64,000 nt of DNA from Sinotaia quadrata (lineage: Eukaryota; Mollusca; Gastropoda; Architaenioglossa; Viviparidae), in contig CM054182.1 of NCBI GenBank assembly GCA_028829895.1, forward strand, positions 56,342,879 through 56,406,878, in the 5' to 3' direction. Below, piece by piece: positions 39,801-52,904 of this stretch. Positions within the stretch are counted from its first letter, which is position 1. Each line of letters begins with the position of its first letter. The notes under the pieces are model-generated. The model was not told where the DNA came from and searched no databases. It saw nothing but the letters and a program-made list of their open reading frames with translations. A program made the position numbers and the translations under genes.

Positions 39801-42004
39801 GGATATAGTTAAGTCACTCACTTGTGTGTGCATGTATGCTGGTTAAAACATTCATCGCTGTTTTCTTATGCTTTAAACACTTCGTTAGTTATTATTCGTT
39901 TCAATCACTTCTGCGTCTTATTATTATAGTGGATGGAGGATTTATATGCGTTGGGTGTTTGTGATTATTAATTTCTAACAGGAAATGAAATCTGTAAACG
40001 AGAAATCTCTTCAAAACTTGTTGGGGTGGTGGGTGTCAGCATAAAGTGACTGCATAAATTCAGAGTGGAAATTGGGTGACCACAAACGATTTGAGAAGGA
40101 ATTAAACACGGCAAAGTATTTGTTGTTCCCACTGTGTAAATATCGTGTAACACGTACTTTTTTGTATGTACGGCGCAAAACCTCTCATTTCGACATCCCC
40201 GTTTAATATTTTCCCTCCTTCCGTTACTCATGCTTAAAATAACTGTATTCATTTATACAACATACACAAACACACATACACATAATAACGTTAATTAAAT
40301 GTGCATAAACGATAACTGATCAAGTGTGGAGTGGTGAAAAGCATTCCAGTTTCCATCAGGACACACAGTTTGAAGCAGTGTGGTGTGACGTCACACGATC
40401 TGAAGTGTCGCAAACCTTGTCTGTGTATGGAAATTTATTCGGGTAGAATTCCCAGATATTAGCATATCGTTCTTGTCAGCTACTGGGAAAATAGGCGCAC
40501 AGCCTGTACATATAGCCAAGAACAGAATGTATTGCAATTGATTTTTTTCACCTGTAACTTATCACCAACTATGTGAATGAAACGTACAACATATTTTGGC
40601 TCACGGTGTTAGCAAAGTATAATCCTCCTCCTAACTTTATCGCCAGTTATCAACACAGCAGGAAATCGTCATTTGTATATACTACTATCGAAGATCGGTT
40701 CTTTATCTGAGACCGTATCTGAGATGTTGATCAACGCATGTTGAGCCGTGAACACAATGCCAGAAAAGAACCACTTTATCTTGGATGTTAACTTCGATGA
40801 GTATTGCACTGCTGGAGCCAAAATATGTGTTGCCTCAATGGTCAGCTGCATTCGACTAACAGTTTACAAGTAAATTTCTAAAATATTAGTTCACGCGGCT
40901 GAGCTGCGCTGTGATTGGTTAAATTAGTGAGTTGTCTGGAACATTCAGGTATTTTTACAACCCGATGATAAGGGTCAGCCTTTCTAGAAGATAGGTTTAC
41001 GTGTAGTTTATTTTTAGAGGAAAGGTGGGTGTGGCTACATAAGTCGTTATGTGACACAAATTAAAATAGCAGGTGTGGTACTGTTCCATACTGTGTTATT
41101 AAAAGTAAGCAGTATTCTATTTATAACATAACACCTGTGATTCTTCAGTGGCAGAGTAACTATTGATTTTAAATTAGTGAGCACAAAATTGTTTTCATCT
41201 TGCTCTTAAATAATTGTACTTGTCAAACTCCTGCGCTTTCATCTTCTGTTCAAAAAGACAAATTGAATTTAATCGAATTTCGCTTTTTCAAGAAATGTTT
41301 CCTTCTTTGCAGCGTGGGCTAAATAAATGATTCAGTGTGTGTGTGGGTTTCCAAGTCTTGAAGACAGATCAAAGAAATGGCAGTACGCTGCTCTTCGCAG
41401 ACCGTTGGTTTCTGGCTCCGGATGAGAGTTTTAAATCGGTGAAGAACGATACAACAGAAATGTGGGTCACTGGATAACATGTTGTTTAGTGATAAATGAT
41501 AATGTGGTGAAAAGCAGGTATCATGAACGCATATGGTTATCTTATTAGGAAAAGGCTGCAATTATTTTTCAAAATCACATCTTTGTTTTGTACTTAACAT
41601 TGGTCGTGCTGCACGGTCTGTTCAAATTACGTGAGTGTTGGGCTAGTCTTTGTCTCTAGAAATAAGAAATAATTAACAAAGTTAAAAATACTTTAGCTTA
41701 TTTTTGCCTAAATGAATTTCAGAAATGCGAAATTTCTAAAACAACTCCACCACGAAAAGATTACAAATAACCGAACCTCTATATTATTATAATAATTTCC
41801 AAAAACTTATTTTTTCACACTAGTTCTCCTATATACTTGCTTAAATTCAGTTGTGTCGTCACGCACGTCATTCGATTTCAACCGCAAGATATGCTGCTTA
41901 CAATGCACAAATGTAACTCTGTGTATCATCCACACACACGCACGTAGGAGATATATCAACTAATATTATTTGAGAGTAGTTAGATTTCGCTGATCAACAT
42001 TTTT
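36840..42004. other. Long AT-rich stretch, nothing recognised
   Basis: About 5 kb with no array, RNA gene or protein similarity that I can see. 36840-36875 (ataaccaataactagggtgg) resembles the edge of dispersed repeat copy C. A 12-G run is at 37745-37756, and a short (CACG)-rich tract is near 37570-37595. Confidence 0.5.
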
Positions 42005-42585
42005 CTGATTGCAATTGTTGACGGCACTTTAATAATTGAAGTTGTTGACGTCACTATACTAACTCAAGTTGATGCTGTTGACGTCACTACGCTGATTGAA
42101 ATATTTGACGTCACTCTACTGACTGAAGTTGCTTACGTCACTATACTAATTGAAATTGTTGGCGTCACTATACTGAAAGAAGTTGCTGACATAACTATAC
42201 TGATTGAAATAGCTGATATCACTATACTGATTGAAGTTGTGACGTCATTTGTCGACGTCACTATGCTGCTTGAAATAGTTGACGTTACTCTACTGATTGA
42301 AGTTGCTGACGTCACTGTACTAATTGAAATTGTTGATTGAAGTTGTTGAGTCACTATGCTGATTGAAATGGCTGATATCACTTTACTGAGTGAAGTTGTT
42401 GAGTCACTATGCTAATTGAAATGGCTGATATCACTTTACTGAGTGAAGTTGTTGAGTCACTATGCTGATTGAAATGGCTGATATCACTTTACTGCGTGAA
42501 GTTGTTAGTCACTATGCTGATTGAAATGGCTGATATCACGATACTGATTGAAGTTGTTGACGTCACTATTCTAATTGAAGCTAGG
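42005..42585. repeat. 26-28 bp minisatellite with CRE motifs, about 20 copies
   Basis: Units contain ctatactgattgaaattgtt and gacgtca. Perfect TGACGTCA occurs six times (42046, 42079, 42106, 42240, 42307, 42558), with near matches at others. Later units shift to gatatcactttactgagtga. Confidence 0.92.
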
Positions 42586-42784
42586 AGGTGCAATGGAAGG
42601 AATATGTTGCACAATCTTAAATTCTGGCAACATGCGTTTTAAAAATTTAACTGTTAAGATTATAAATAATAAGATAAGAAGAAATCAATAAAAACTTTAC
42701 TATTCAAGTTGCCTGTGAATTACTGAGATTTGTTTCAAAGTCGAGCAAAAGATCAGCATATAGAAGTTATATAGTTTCAACATT

Positions 42785-43195
42785 TGAGCAGTTGTGTTTA
42801 TACTGACTTCAAGTAAAACATCGGCCTATAGAAGCTACATAAATGCAACATTGTGCAGTTATTGTTTATCTTAATCTCGAGCAAAACATCGACATATAGA
42901 ATTTATATAGTTACAACTTTGTGCAGTTGTGTTTTTCTTAACCCCGAGCGAAACATCACAAATGGAAATGATATAATTGCAACATTGTGTAATTTGTTTA
43001 TCTTAACCTCGAGCAAAAACATCACATATAGAAATTATATCGTTACAACTTTGTGCAATTTTTTTTATCTTAACCTCGAGCAAAAACATCACATATAGAA
43101 GTTATATCGTTACAACTTTGTGCAATTTGTTTATCTTAACCTCAAGCAAAAACATCACATATAGAAGCTATATCGTTACAATATCGTGGAATTCA
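42785..43195. repeat. About 66-bp minisatellite, about 6 copies
   Basis: Units contain ttatcttaacctcgagcaaa, aacatcacatatagaagtta and cgttacaactttgtgcaat. The left copies are more diverged. Confidence 0.92.
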
Positions 43196-43499
43196 TCATA
43201 TTTATTTAAAGTTACATCTGTAGTGACAGCATGCTATTGATTGACTGATGGATGAGGATTTGTGCTGGCTGAGTTTATACTGCCATATCCTAATAAATAT
43301 AAAACCATTATCTCAAAAAAGACACTTCCGATAGTGTGTGCATCTGTGGCTTGCAAAACACATGCTGGCCAGTTTATAAGAAAAACTGTGAAGACAGCTG
43401 TAAGATTACAAGTGTCTTTAATCCACACGACAGTCATTCATTTTCTTCAAAGAAGTATTAAAGTGAAATCCAATTGTATGCAGTTACGCTCTAAGTGAA

Positions 43500-43705
43500 T
43501 ACGAGGTGTATAGTCCAGTGGATTTGGGGGCGTGTACTTATACATACAAACGTGGCTTGAGACCACCAATATTTGCATCCCTCAGATATGAAATGTTAAA
43601 GAGACACGTCCGGACTGTCGCGTTACTCTAGGATCGAACCTGGGTCTCCCGTGAGAGGCTGATCGCTACTGTTGTGCCCTGGTATTACCTGGTCATTCCA
43701 ATAAA
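43500..43705 (-). mobile_element. tRNA-derived SINE (minus strand)
   Basis: On the minus strand a perfect B box GGTTCGATCC (plus 43631-43640) follows a tRNA-like anticodon-arm region (agcctctcacgggagaccca), reminiscent of a tRNA-Glu head. The downstream minus-strand body runs toward 43500. No intact acceptor stem is visible, so a functional tRNA is unlikely. Confidence 0.6.
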
Positions 43706-44506
43706 ATTCTCCTGTTCGCAAGCACATAATACTAAGCGCGAGTGCTAGTGTTGACCTTAACTCCTAAAGATATCATTCTGAGTAAATTAGCAATGCGCAT
43801 ATTTAAAATGTTCACCTTGTTCTCAATTATAATTTTCACTTAATTAAAAACATTAAATAATATATATAATTTTGACATTTGAACTCATATTTCATTTCCA
43901 TCATGAATTGACTAACACCAAGTAATAAAACAAATTTTAAAAATGTGTTTTTAAGTTAAAATTTTTAACATAAAGAATACCTGAAGAAAGAATAAACAAA
44001 CCGTATCCCCGAACGAAAGTTTGTTTATAAAGTTAAATGCCGCCCCTTATGCAAGGGAAATAATTGACTTCTTTTCTGTAGTGATTCCTCGATTATGTCC
44101 CATCGAGCACTATGAATTAATCAGTCATACTGTATACTGAATCTTACTTTAAATATCTCACAAACACATTTATTATAGTCATAATTCATTTCCTTATGCA
44201 CATATTTCAGCTCACCTAAAGAATTTTTCATCTTTATTTCGGTTTTAAGAAACGTGAAATGATAATAAAAATATAACATTCTGCGTGTTTTCTTCTATTA
44301 TATAAATTAAAAATTTAAAAATAAAATACATCTACCAGTTCTTCTAAATTGTTCCGTAATTTGTAACAATTGCTAAAAATTATCAAATTTCAGCATTCGT
44401 GGTGTGTTTGTAAATGATTAACTAATTATTCGCAGATATAAGTTGTATGGAATTTTCATAACTTTCAATCTACAGGTATAGCAACGGACTTGCAGTAGCG
44501 GATTGT
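43706..44506. other. AT-rich sequence, nothing recognised
   Basis: No arrays, RNA genes or protein similarity seen. Confidence 0.5.
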
Positions 44507-44585
<79 letters not shown>

Positions 44586-44612
44586 CACACACACATAATA
44601 TATATATATGCG
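44507..44612. repeat. (CA)n with trailing (AT)n
   Basis: Long CA run with one cgcaca interruption, then atatatatat. Confidence 0.98.
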
Positions 44613-45418
44613 AAGTAAAAATGCTGCCACGGAAAGTCCAACATGACAGCAAAGCATCAACATTTGAATTTGTCTGCGCATGCATTTGTTTGTGTTGTAA
44701 GTGTATGTGAATGCATGCGTAACAAAAGAGAAAGCAAAAGAAAGTGTTTGATGGGCCTTATAAAATAAATATTCTTATTCCGAAAGAAAATGTAAAAGAA
44801 AAACATTTGTAGATTTTTTTTAAATAGTTTATTTGAAATTATCTTCTTACTGATTAACTGACAGATAAGGAGGAAGTACGGAAAACAAAGAGAGGAGAAT
44901 GAAAAGAAAGAAGAACGCACAGGTTGATAATAAGGACGACAAAAGGAGAAAGAATGCAAAAGGGCATAAACCATTTTCATGAATAATCTTAGTTTGCTAT
45001 TAAATCACGAGTCCTCGTTTGCAAATGAAAAAATGTCAAGTATAAATAAAGATTCAAAATATTTCAAGGGGGGGGGGGATGAAGCAGTTACTTCCCTTGA
45101 ACCATTCAGAGCGCGCAGTTGCAGTGCTGAGACTCGCAGCACGAGAGATAAAAAAAAAAATTTTGGTATTTGGCGAACGTGCATCCTTCTCTTGTTGTTT
45201 TACAATTCATCACTTCGAAAGATAGCATTATTTGCATATTTATTAATGCTTTTGACAGTGTTGGACTGAATTACAGCAACGTCAAGCGGGTCTAAAATTA
45301 TCGAAGGCATTAATTTGGTAGAATTTTCCGGAAGCGTTTATTTGGGGAAGCATTAGCCAATTAATGGCACATATCTTTTTCGCTTCTCACTTCGAAAGTG
45401 TTTTTATTTTCTTGTTAA

Positions 45419-45424
<6 letters not shown>
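44613..45424. other. AT-rich sequence, nothing recognised
   Basis: Contains an 11-G run at 45068-45078. The 96-codon frame at 44979-45269 has no recognisable domain. Confidence 0.5.

Positions 45425-45426
<2 letters not shown>

Positions 45427-45470
<44 letters not shown>
45427..45470. repeat. (GA)n microsatellite
   Basis: Pure GA run, followed at 45530-45560 by an (ACAA)n tract. Confidence 0.97.
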
Positions 45471-45474
<4 letters not shown>

Positions 45475-45560
45475 TAGACAAACTTCAATTTACCATTGCT
45501 AATCTACATACAATTGACAGAAAGAAAGAAACAAACAAACAAACAAACAAACAAACAAAA

Positions 45561-48500
45561 ATTATGCAAGAACAGACAGACCAAGACAAAGACAGGGAGA
45601 CAAATAAAGATAGATGAATGGGAAGAGGAGACAGACGGACAGAGAAAGAGCGAAAGAAGGGGAAATAAAAGAGAGAGAACAAAATAGATTCTAGATTTTT
45701 ATTTAAATATTACAAATGAAGAAAACTGAGTTTATTGCTGATGACTGGGAAAAAGCATTTAAGTACGACTGTAATACATGGTAAGCAGAGATATCTTCTA
45801 GTACTGCCTATACTATGAAGCAATTTATTATCGTGTCTTGACAATAAAATATCTCTTAGTGGAAGAGAATTCTTGGCGGCTGTTTTATTCTCTTTCATTG
45901 TAACTATTTGACATATTTCAGATGTGAAGGAATGTTAGACTAAGCCCAAACTATCTAAGTGAAATTGTCTCCACTTGATACTATAAATAGCTCCTCTAAA
46001 GCCCTTCTCAAGAACATTTATAGTTAAACACTACTAACAGATGTTTGTACCGTGTGCCGATTTTACATTTTATATTACAATTCTAAATAGAGAACATCGC
46101 TGAAAGGTAAACGAAAGTAATATTCTTTTGTGCATTAACTACATTTCCCTGACACTGACATTCAAAAAAAAAAAAACATCAAGAGGAGATTTATAAGTCT
46201 GGAATGTCACGTTTTCTGGGAAGGTTTTATCTCTTCCCTCTTCTGTCACATGTCACACGTACCCCTTCTAAAAGTATGCATGCGTCCAGACCACCCCCAC
46301 ACACATACTCGTGCTACATATAAATAATAACATACAATTTTATTTTACTATTTGAATTGAATTTCAGCACTATATTGCAGGAGTGCAAAGATTTAACGTT
46401 GTTCTCTATAATGAAGTAAAGAAGCACATTTTAAATAACACTTTCAGGAAATGTCCAGTTGATGAAAAGAGTTAAAAACTAAAAGCGTGTATGTTGAACT
46501 GTTAGTGGTGTAAATAATTTATATATATAGGCGATTTAGTACAGGCGAAAAATGGTATTCTTTAAAGTTTAGAAGTAACAGCATACTTATTATTTAAATT
46601 ATTTCCATATGATTATAAAGTTGCTATTATTGGTTGCTAACACTATTTCCATATTATTACATGGTAGGATTTTTTACATTTTTATTTAGTTCAGACCACT
46701 CGACACATAAAGTAGTGTGACGTCTTCCCTTTACATGTCACATTTTTCTCAACCCCTCCTTCCCAAAACCTTCTCGGCGTGACAGACTTGATGAACACCC
46801 ATGAACTTCTCACAGGTGGGCAAAGAGTGACGAAAGACCGTCAACTCCAATCGATACTCGTCAGAAATATAAACAGTTAATACTACACTCGATACTCGTC
46901 AGAAATATAAAGAGTTAATACTACAATCACGTGCATAAGGTGTGGTGATTTACACACCTATCATGCAGCCTGTCGTTGCGACAGACGATCGAAAATAAAA
47001 TCACTTTTAGAATTGCATCCAAAATAAAGGAACACTGGAAAAGGTGTCCCTTCCTTTTCTTTGGGCTTCCGGGAACACGCACAACACGGATGGCAGTCAC
47101 GTGCACTTGGCGGTTATGCGGGCCTTACGGATTCAGTTCTGTGACAATGAGGTATTTAACCATCACTGTGTTTTCATTGTTATTGATTGCAGTTTTATGG
47201 CAATGCACAGGCAACCTGATCTTTAGCTGAATGAAGTTTCTACCCGCCCTTCAGCCAGTGAATGTCTAATTTACACTGGGACAAAAACTACTGGACATGA
47301 ATAATGACGTCACGTGATTCCCACAGATGTTCCTATCCAACAGTGTGTACAATCCATTGAGTGGGTGTATCTTTCATGCTTTTACAGATCATGTACACCC
47401 ATCAGTATGGCCAGAACTGTTTAAAGAAAATATTATTAGTTAATATTTTTAGGGGTAGTCTTTATACACATCATTATGCCGGAACTGTTCAAGAAATTAT
47501 TATTACTAATTATTTTAGGGATGGTCTTCACACGCATTCGGACAAAGACATACACATACGAATGGTTTCATTTAAATTTCAGTGTAAATGTTGCTGATTT
47601 TGTTTTAAAATAACCCTCCACACAAAAAGAGATATTATCATTCAAGTTCATTATGGCACATTAAAAAGTAATTAAATTCTGGAAATTTAGTTCAACCAAC
47701 TGCATACCAGTGACTTTCTCCCAGGCCAGGGACTTATGAGTGCATGTATGTTATCTAGACTGATCGTGAGTCTCAGACACTAATCCAGGACAAACGTCAT
47801 TTTAATACTTCAGCTTCCTGTTTCTGTTGTGTCTAAAGCTCAAGAAACTAATACAGAACAAATGGTGCGGGTGTAAATGGATGGTTCCGGTTAATTGACG
47901 TATGAGTATAGAAAAACTCAGTCAATCCTTTTTACAATTACTTGCAACAAAATATTCAAGCGGGCTGGTAGAGGCACCGATAATTAGTGGTAAGATGTCT
48001 GATCAATAGTGTGAGAATGGACTTAGAATAGTTTTAGGTAAAATTTATTGCTCATGTATTGATTTGATATATGTATGATTTTTTTGATTGATTCATTAAT
48101 ATGTATAATTTTGTGTTAGAAATTATGTATTGGTGAATGAAGCATGTATTAGGGATAGCAATTTTCTTGCAGACATGTAAGTTGAATGACTGGAGAGAGA
48201 ACAAGGGAGAGTGTAGAAAACTATGGAATAGAATCGAAGCATCACACTCAATGTTGGAGGGTGAGCCTTCTTCATTGCCGTCCTATTTCCAAATGATCTA
48301 GCATGCTCAATAGACTGTACAGAAGCGAAGTGAGTCCTGGTGTTGTGCTGACTGTATAACTTCTTCATATGATTTATCTATGATGTGCTATATACAGAAC
48401 AGGTCATGAACTCAATTAATTACCTCTACCTTTCTCTTTTTACCAAACTCATGATAGAATCGTAACTCTGATTAGAGAGTGTTCCTTCAGATAGTCATTG

Positions 48501-48904
48501 TACAATATTGATTGTGTATGAGGAAAGACTTGAAGAAACTTGAACATTAATGAAAATATGTTAACTGTTTCAAGCCTAGTTGTATTTTGTGATATATTAT
48601 TTTATAATAAATCTGTATCTTTTGTTAAATCCATCTTACGCATGTTCAGTGGGTGGATGGGGGGCTTGTGAGTCCATTGTTTGGATGAAAGTTAGTAAAT
48701 TGTGAAAACTACATTACTCCTTAAGTTGGAAGTTCCACCTGCGAAGAGAGAACTTATGTGTCAGTAGTACATTACTTATAGTGGTATGTGAGTGGGAAAT
48801 TTATGTTGGAAACAAATCCTAAATGTAACCACTGATAAGTGATTATGTTTATTAAATGATAAAGGAATTCATAAACAATAATCATAATAGAGGCCAAACG
48901 AACT
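45561..48904. other. Mostly unique AT-rich sequence
   Basis: No recognised gene. A direct duplication of about 40 bp occurs at 46853-46925 (atactcgtcagaaatataaa). A related unit (catgtacacccatcagtatgg / cacatcattatgccgg) recurs loosely at 47390-47540. The GC-richer 47040-47150 stretch is open in two frames but resembles nothing known to me. Confidence 0.5.
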
Positions 48905-48914
48905 ATAGCAGCGA

Positions 48915-49454
48915 CAACGTCACACACTTTGCTAGTCCCTTGTCTGACTTTAAATGGCTACGTCACACACTTTGCTAGTCCCTTGTCTGACTTCAAATGG
49001 CTACATCACACACTTTGCTAGTCCCTTGTCTGACTTCAAATGGCTACATCACACACTTTGCTAGTCCCTTGTCTGACTTTAAATGGCTACATCACACACT
49101 TTGCTAGTCCCTTGTCTGACTTCAAATGGTTACGTCACAATGTCACATACTTTCTAGTCCTTTGTCTGACTTCAAATGGCTACGTCACACACTTTGCTAG
49201 TCCCTTGTCTGACTTCAAATGGATACGTCACATACTTTCTAGTTCTTTGTCTGACTTCAAATGGCTACATCACACACTTTGCTAGTCCCTTGTCTGACTT
49301 CAAATGGATACGTCACATACTTTCTAGTTCTTTGTCTGACTTCAAATGGCTACATCACACACTTTGCTAGTCCCTTGTCTGACTTCAAATGGATACGTCA
49401 CATACTTTCTAGTCCTTTGTCTGACTTCAAATGGCTGCATCTTACATTTGCTAG
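48915..49454. repeat. 43-bp minisatellite, about 13 copies
   Basis: Units contain tttgctagtcccttgtctga and cttcaaatggctacatcaca. A variant with catactttctagttctttgt alternates in the right half. A degenerate continuation (tttactagtccattgtctga) lies beyond the transposon at 50371-50560. Confidence 0.94.
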
Positions 49455-49456
49455 TA

Positions 49457-50368
49457 CAGTGAAACCTCGTTATAACGCGATACTTGGAGTCCATAAACTC
49501 AGATCGCGTCAGTAGCAGGATCGGTTAATGCGCGGTTTTACAATATTTTACTTTTTCCGAGAACATATACGTGTATTCATGTCTAATGTAAAAAAAAATC
49601 GGGTTATTATAGAATGCATTAATTAAAATATATTCAAAATAATGGTCACGAGTCATTTATCTTTTAAATTAAGCTGAACGCATGTACAATTTCATACAGG
49701 TTCAATTTGCAGCTAATAAAGCGGACATTATTTATTTTCAACTGGTTTCGTCTAACAAAACCGCCACGCCCAGCCAACATGTTGGTTCTTTGTTGTTTAG
49801 TAAATTGTGAGAATCTTTTATCAACAACCGCTTTGTCTGCTGCTTGGATGTGTTTGCAGTTAAAGAAGAAGCACATGTCAGCTATTGTTTACACAACGAT
49901 TGTATACAGAATTAATTGAATATAATCACGAAGACGACTTGACTGGCTTTACTCATGGATCAGTAATAAGTAGCATTTCCGATGATGTTTATTTTGGCAT
50001 AATACTTCAAGAACCTGGTGAAATGTTAAATTTGGGATCGTTTCATATTAAAACACATACGCGAATTCTTCCCCAAAATGATAATAGTTTTACACACTAT
50101 TTCTCGTACTTACAAAAAATATTTTTTTACCGGTACCAGAAAAATACGCGTACATGAATTTCAAATTTCAGGAACCACGCCACGATCGTATTAAATGTAT
50201 ATTCAAATTTATACGCGATCTCATCCCCAAAATGAAGTTAACTAATTTTTTAAACTCCTTTTTACGTACTTTTTTTTTTTAAATCATGTATGAATGAAAT
50301 TACGAAATTTCGGGAGCCATGCCACGACCGCGTTATATCCGAATTCGCGTTATCGCGGGGTTCCACTG
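49457..50368. mobile_element. pogo/Tigger-like DNA transposon, non-autonomous
   Basis: The terminal inverted repeats match at 20 of 25 positions. The left end is CAGTGAAACCTCGTTATAAC; the right end, reverse complemented, is CAGTGGAACCCCGCGATAAC. Both are followed by GCGA and both sides are flanked by TA (49455-49456 and 50369-50370), the Tc1/mariner-superfamily target duplication. CAGTG-starting ends of this form are typical of pogo/Tigger elements. The 912-bp interior has open frames of up to 90 codons with no visible DDE catalytic pattern, so I call it non-autonomous or a deletion derivative. The right subterminal region contains a diverged internal duplication (about 50059-50190 and 50213-50340). 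Confidence 0.82.
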
Positions 50369-50370
50369 TA

Positions 50371-50565
50371 GATTTATTGACTTGAATTGGTTAAGTCATA
50401 CATTTGCATAGGCTATATCTTATATTTGCTAGCCCATTACCTCACATCAAATAGCTAAACCTCACATTTACTAGTCCATTGTCTGAAATCAATGGCTAAA
50501 AAAGTTTCACATTTGCTATTCCATTTTCTAATTGCAAATGGACAAGTCACAAGTTTTGCTATAAA
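50371..50565. repeat. Degenerate right part of the 43-bp minisatellite
   Basis: Motifs such as catttgctagcccatt, acatcaaatagct and tttactagtccattgtctga continue the array interrupted by the transposon at 49457-50368. Confidence 0.75.
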
Positions 50566-51236
50566 TTGTACAGTTTCCGATGAAAAACAAACCCTTTTCG
50601 TACAAACAATTAGTTTGCCGTAACCTCAAACTGATTCATAAATGAGATGTTTATACAACAGTAAATTAACAATGACACGTTAACGAAAAGCAGTTAAATG
50701 TAGGCCTATATGCTACCTGCAGGTACAACTATCCACAACTTTCCCGACCTTAGTTAATATATATGTCAAGGTCGGTGACGTTTGCAAATCCTCAATGATT
50801 TTGTGGTCAACTGCTGGTTTTGTGAAATTGTTACTGATAAAGTATTTTGCTTTGAACCGCTCGTTAGAATCTCACATAAACACAGATGCTTTGAAAGTAA
50901 GATTGGATCAACAAAAAGACATGTTACGGAGACGATCAGATGCCTCATTGATTTTCTTTGTCTAACTTCGGCTGGTATGTTCTAAATTAGGCATTTGTAT
51001 TTGTAGCAGACGATATTGTCGCCGGATACCGCATCAGTACTCAACCCTTTTTAACTGTCTTTCTTTTATAACCAAAGTGTAACTCTGGCTCCAAAGGCAT
51101 TCGAAAGAAATTGAAGGGTACATCGCTTTGACAGTCAAATAGTTTGCCCAGAAAATGTTCGGAACAGATTGATTTTGAACTTTAACATTTTTTCTCCAGT
51201 TGTTTGTACATTCACATACTGCACAGTGCGTTCCAG

Positions 51237-51320
51237 TGCTTTATTTATGGCTTATAGCTTAAGAAAACAATATTAAATGCTTTATTTATGGCTTATAGCT
51301 TAAGAAAACAATATTAAATG
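51237..51320. repeat. 41-bp direct duplication
   Basis: tgctttatttatggcttata and gcttaagaaaacaatatta are present twice without change. Flanking 50566-51236 and 51321-52600 hold no recognised gene. Confidence 0.95.
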
Positions 51321-52604
51321 CGAGTGGTTCGTTGTCAGATTATAGCGTGAGCAATGAAAGTCGGAATTTCACCACATAAATCTATTTTTAGAACAGCTAT
51401 GGCAGTGCGCACGCTACTTGACCTAGTTCAGGAAAGTCGTGGATAGATTGCAGCAGATTTGAAATACTGGAGTGTTATTAAGATGTATTCCGTGATTAAT
51501 GATTTTCAGTTTCGCTTTGTAATGCAATCGCTCAATGACTAATTCATAATGGACCCTAATTTCCTTTTGATTTTATTATGTTTGTTCCATATGGATTTGG
51601 TTGTCTACTCCAAGCAGTTCCACATTTATCACACCTTTTTTTTTTTTTTATGTTGTTAGAATGCTTCGGAATGTATTCTTTGTTTGTGTAACATTTAATT
51701 GTTTTTCTTCAGTAAATTATGTTTTCAAAGACTCACCCATTCACTGTGTTTCATATGTGTGTTTATATGTGTGTACGCGTAGTTTATTTTGTCAGCCCCA
51801 TGCGTGTCTGTTTCCTATTTTGTCAATGAGATATGTAGAACTTAGTCGATTGGACTAACTGCACTTCTACTAAATATACACCTTCGTTATATTCACTATA
51901 AACAGAGATAAATCAGGCTTTTTTTTTCTGTCTTGAACTATGAAACAAAACAAAGGGGATACTCAGTCTAAAAATAAATGAACGACACACATACAAGCGA
52001 CGCAATTTCACAGTGTCACTTCCAAATGTCGCCAACCCGAAGTACTAGCGCTGTTGGGTAGTGAAGAGTAAAGGGAAGAGTTGCTCAACACGCACTTGGC
52101 TACTCCATGTTAGTCGTCGTAAATCAGGTTCGGGGAATTTATTTCCTCTTTCTATAAAAAGCAAACAAACATTTGTCATGAAGGTGGCTGGAATACTTGA
52201 GGACACCAGGATGTACACTAAGATGACTTCGTGGCTGCAGTGAATTGAAGGTACAACAATATTTTATTTTCTGGCCTATCTCACAAAGTTTCGTGTGTCA
52301 AATATGCGAGTGACGTGTTAGCAACTGGTGTGTTAGGTCAAATTTGTGTTTGCCTAGCGGGTCTTTGGGAGACGCAACTTTGCTTTGCCCTTTGTGTCGT
52401 TCGCTTGAAGGGACAAGATTGTTTTGTTGACTAGAACGCTTATAACAAGAAAGAGAACAAAGAACAAAGCATAATTAAAAGCTCACTTACTAATCGTGTA
52501 TACTAGTTTGGTAAAATGAGCGATTTTTTCTTTCATTATTTTTGGATTATGTGAAGTTTACTCGAAGTGGGATGATATATAATATATTTATGGCCAGTTT
52601 ACAC

Positions 52605-52800
52605 TAATTTAGGATAAGTTAGACATTATGAAGAGTTATCATTATTTTCGGATGGGTTAGATATGATAGGAAGTTTACACCAATTTAAAGAGGGGTTAGA
52701 CATTGTGAAAAGTTTACACCAATTTAAAGAGGGGTTAGACATTGTGAAAAGTTTACACCAATTTAAGAAGGTTGAGTTAGATAGCAAGGGGAATTTACAC
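52605..52800. repeat. About 39-42 bp minisatellite, 4-5 copies
   Basis: Units contain gtttacaccaatttaaagag and gggttagacattgtgaaaa; edge copies diverged. Confidence 0.9.
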
Positions 52801-52904
52801 TGATGTACGATAGGTAACTCTGCTTTTTTTAAATCATGACTTCTCGAAGCGAGTCTGGTAGATTATGTAAAGTCAAGCATTATTCGGAATTGACATTATT
52901 CAGA

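Noticed and set aside
47040..47160. GC-rich open stretch ending at gag|GTATTT as an exon
   Set aside because: Two overlapping frames are equally open, the acceptor is unconvincing, and there is no recognisable peptide.
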